DNA of 6,077 nucleotides from Clostridiales bacterium (lineage in GTDB: Bacteria > Bacillota_A > Clostridia > Oscillospirales > Oscillospiraceae). Location of the stretch: NCBI GenBank assembly GCA_004553625.1, contig SFKX01000041.1, positions 1 to 6,077 of the forward strand. The letters run 5' to 3'. A program made the translations under genes and the position numbers. Positions 5,640 through 6,077 of the stretch are shown piece by piece; the stretch's first letter is position 1; each line of letters starts with the position of its first letter. Below the pieces are notes generated by a model that was not told the origin of the DNA, made no database searches, and saw nothing but the letters and a program-made list of their open reading frames with translations.

Positions 5640-5760
5640 CCGGGTTCCCCGGTACATTCCCGCGAAATCCTCTCTTTCCCCGGCGGTTTGTACGTTGGGA
5701 AGCTTCCTTGACGCAGCCGCCCAGGGCGGCGTCACCGGTCCGCAGACTGTGAGAGGGATC

Positions 5761-5788
5761 GAAAGGGGGGACGCCAGTCCCCCCTTTC
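5761..5788 (-). terminator. Terminator-like hairpin after the CoA-transferase gene
   Basis: GAAAGGGGGGAC (5761-5772) and GTCCCCCCTTTC (5777-5788) form a perfect 12-bp stem with a 4-base loop, 6 bases past the stop of the CoA-transferase gene on the - strand. The stem is very strong. The T content at its 3' side is low (CCCTTTCGATCC), so it may act as a terminator or as a 3'-end stabiliser. Confidence 0.65.
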
Positions 5789-5794
5789 CGTTTC

Positions 5795-6077
5795 TCAGTA
5801 CATCATCTTATTGGCCTTGGACCAGATGCCCATCTTTTCCGCCTCGCGGATGAGCTCCTCCCGGAAGTCGGGGTGCGCGATGGAGATCATGGCCTCCGCG
5901 CGTTCCCAGGTGGTGAGGCCCTTCAGGTTCACCTTGCCGTACTCAGTGACCAGCCAATGCAGGTTCGTACGGGTGGCAGTGATGATGGTGCCCTCCGCCA
6001 TGGTGGGACGGATGCGGGACTTCAGCTGGCCGGTCTTCTTGTCCATATAGGAGGAGGAGCAGCAGATGAAGCTCTTG
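5795..6077 (-). CDS. Acetyl/butyryl/4-hydroxybutyrate CoA-transferase, C-terminal end (partial)
   Basis: Only the last 93 codons are in the window; the gene continues past the right edge, and the ATG at 6046 is internal. The visible part is the end of the acetyl-CoA hydrolase/transferase C-terminal domain: KSFICCSSSYMDKKTGQLKS, then SRIRPTMAEGTIITATRTN, HWLVTEYGKVNLKG, and the family signature ISIAHPDFREELIREAEKMG. The TEYG and IAHPDFR motifs are diagnostic. Family members move CoA between acetate and butyryl-, 4-hydroxybutyryl- or succinyl-CoA; in gut Clostridia the butyryl-CoA:acetate enzyme makes butyrate. The catalytic glutamate lies upstream, outside the window, so the exact substrate cannot be decided. 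The gene ends in TGA at 5797-5795, followed by a 12-bp hairpin. CTG/ATC/GAG codon use fits the host genes. Confidence 0.88.
   Translation of the reverse strand, partial: KSFICCSSSYMDKKTGQLKSRIRPTMAEGTIITATRTNLHWLVTEYGKVNLKGLTTWERAEAMISIAHPDFREELIREAEKMGIWSKANKMMY

Noticed and set aside
5361..5752. Overlapping ~100-120 codon frames on both strands in the spacer
   Set aside because: They cross perfect hairpins and the repeat motifs, are rich in Arg/Pro/Ser as expected for random GC-rich DNA, and lack ribosome sites.

Overview
The window joins two kinds of DNA. Positions ~74 to ~3500 are a fragment of a tailed-phage (HK97/Siphovirus-like) genome in the late-switch and DNA-packaging region, all on the + strand. 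Positions 3842 to the right edge are ordinary chromosome of a GC-rich, probably butyrate-producing Clostridia/Oscillospiraceae bacterium (Flavonifractor-like is my guess), with genes on the - strand. The host guess rests on AGGAGG-type ribosome sites, the GC-rich codon use, an ispD-ispF operon of the MEP isoprenoid pathway, and the C-terminal end of an acetyl/butyryl/4-hydroxybutyrate CoA-transferase. No search was run.

Phage part: a small protein carrying only the C-terminal half of a MazG-like nucleotide pyrophosphohydrolase (137-454), an ArpU/sigma-region-4-like late regulator (484-927), a good extended -10 promoter (970-999) whose predicted transcript starts directly with a three-way-junction RNA fold (1007-1073), an HNH endonuclease (1094-1408), a 100-base gap with G and C runs that is a candidate cos region (about 1386-1498), a small terminase (1509-1898) and a large terminase (1898-3682). 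This is the classic cos-packaging order: regulator, late promoter, HNH nuclease, cos, TerS, TerL.

The large terminase keeps its ATPase motifs and nuclease aspartates, but family-like sequence stops at about residue 534 (base ~3500) and is replaced by about 60 unrelated residues. No portal, protease or capsid gene follows; after a 340-base unassigned stretch the sequence enters ispF on the opposite strand. This is a deletion scar, a rearranged prophage remnant or an assembly chimera. The left edge (1 to ~74) may be a similar boundary.

Host part: ispD and ispF overlap by 4 bases and are read from a near-consensus sigma-A promoter (5048-5076). The 796-base spacer between ispD and the CoA-transferase has no convincing gene, but it is unusually rich in hairpins: two near-identical 16-base motifs each starting a hairpin, a 14-bp perfect stem, a 9-bp stem, an 11-bp terminator-like stem and a 12-bp stem after the CoA-transferase. 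I see no CRISPR array, tRNA, rRNA, insertion sequence, recognisable attachment site or defence system.
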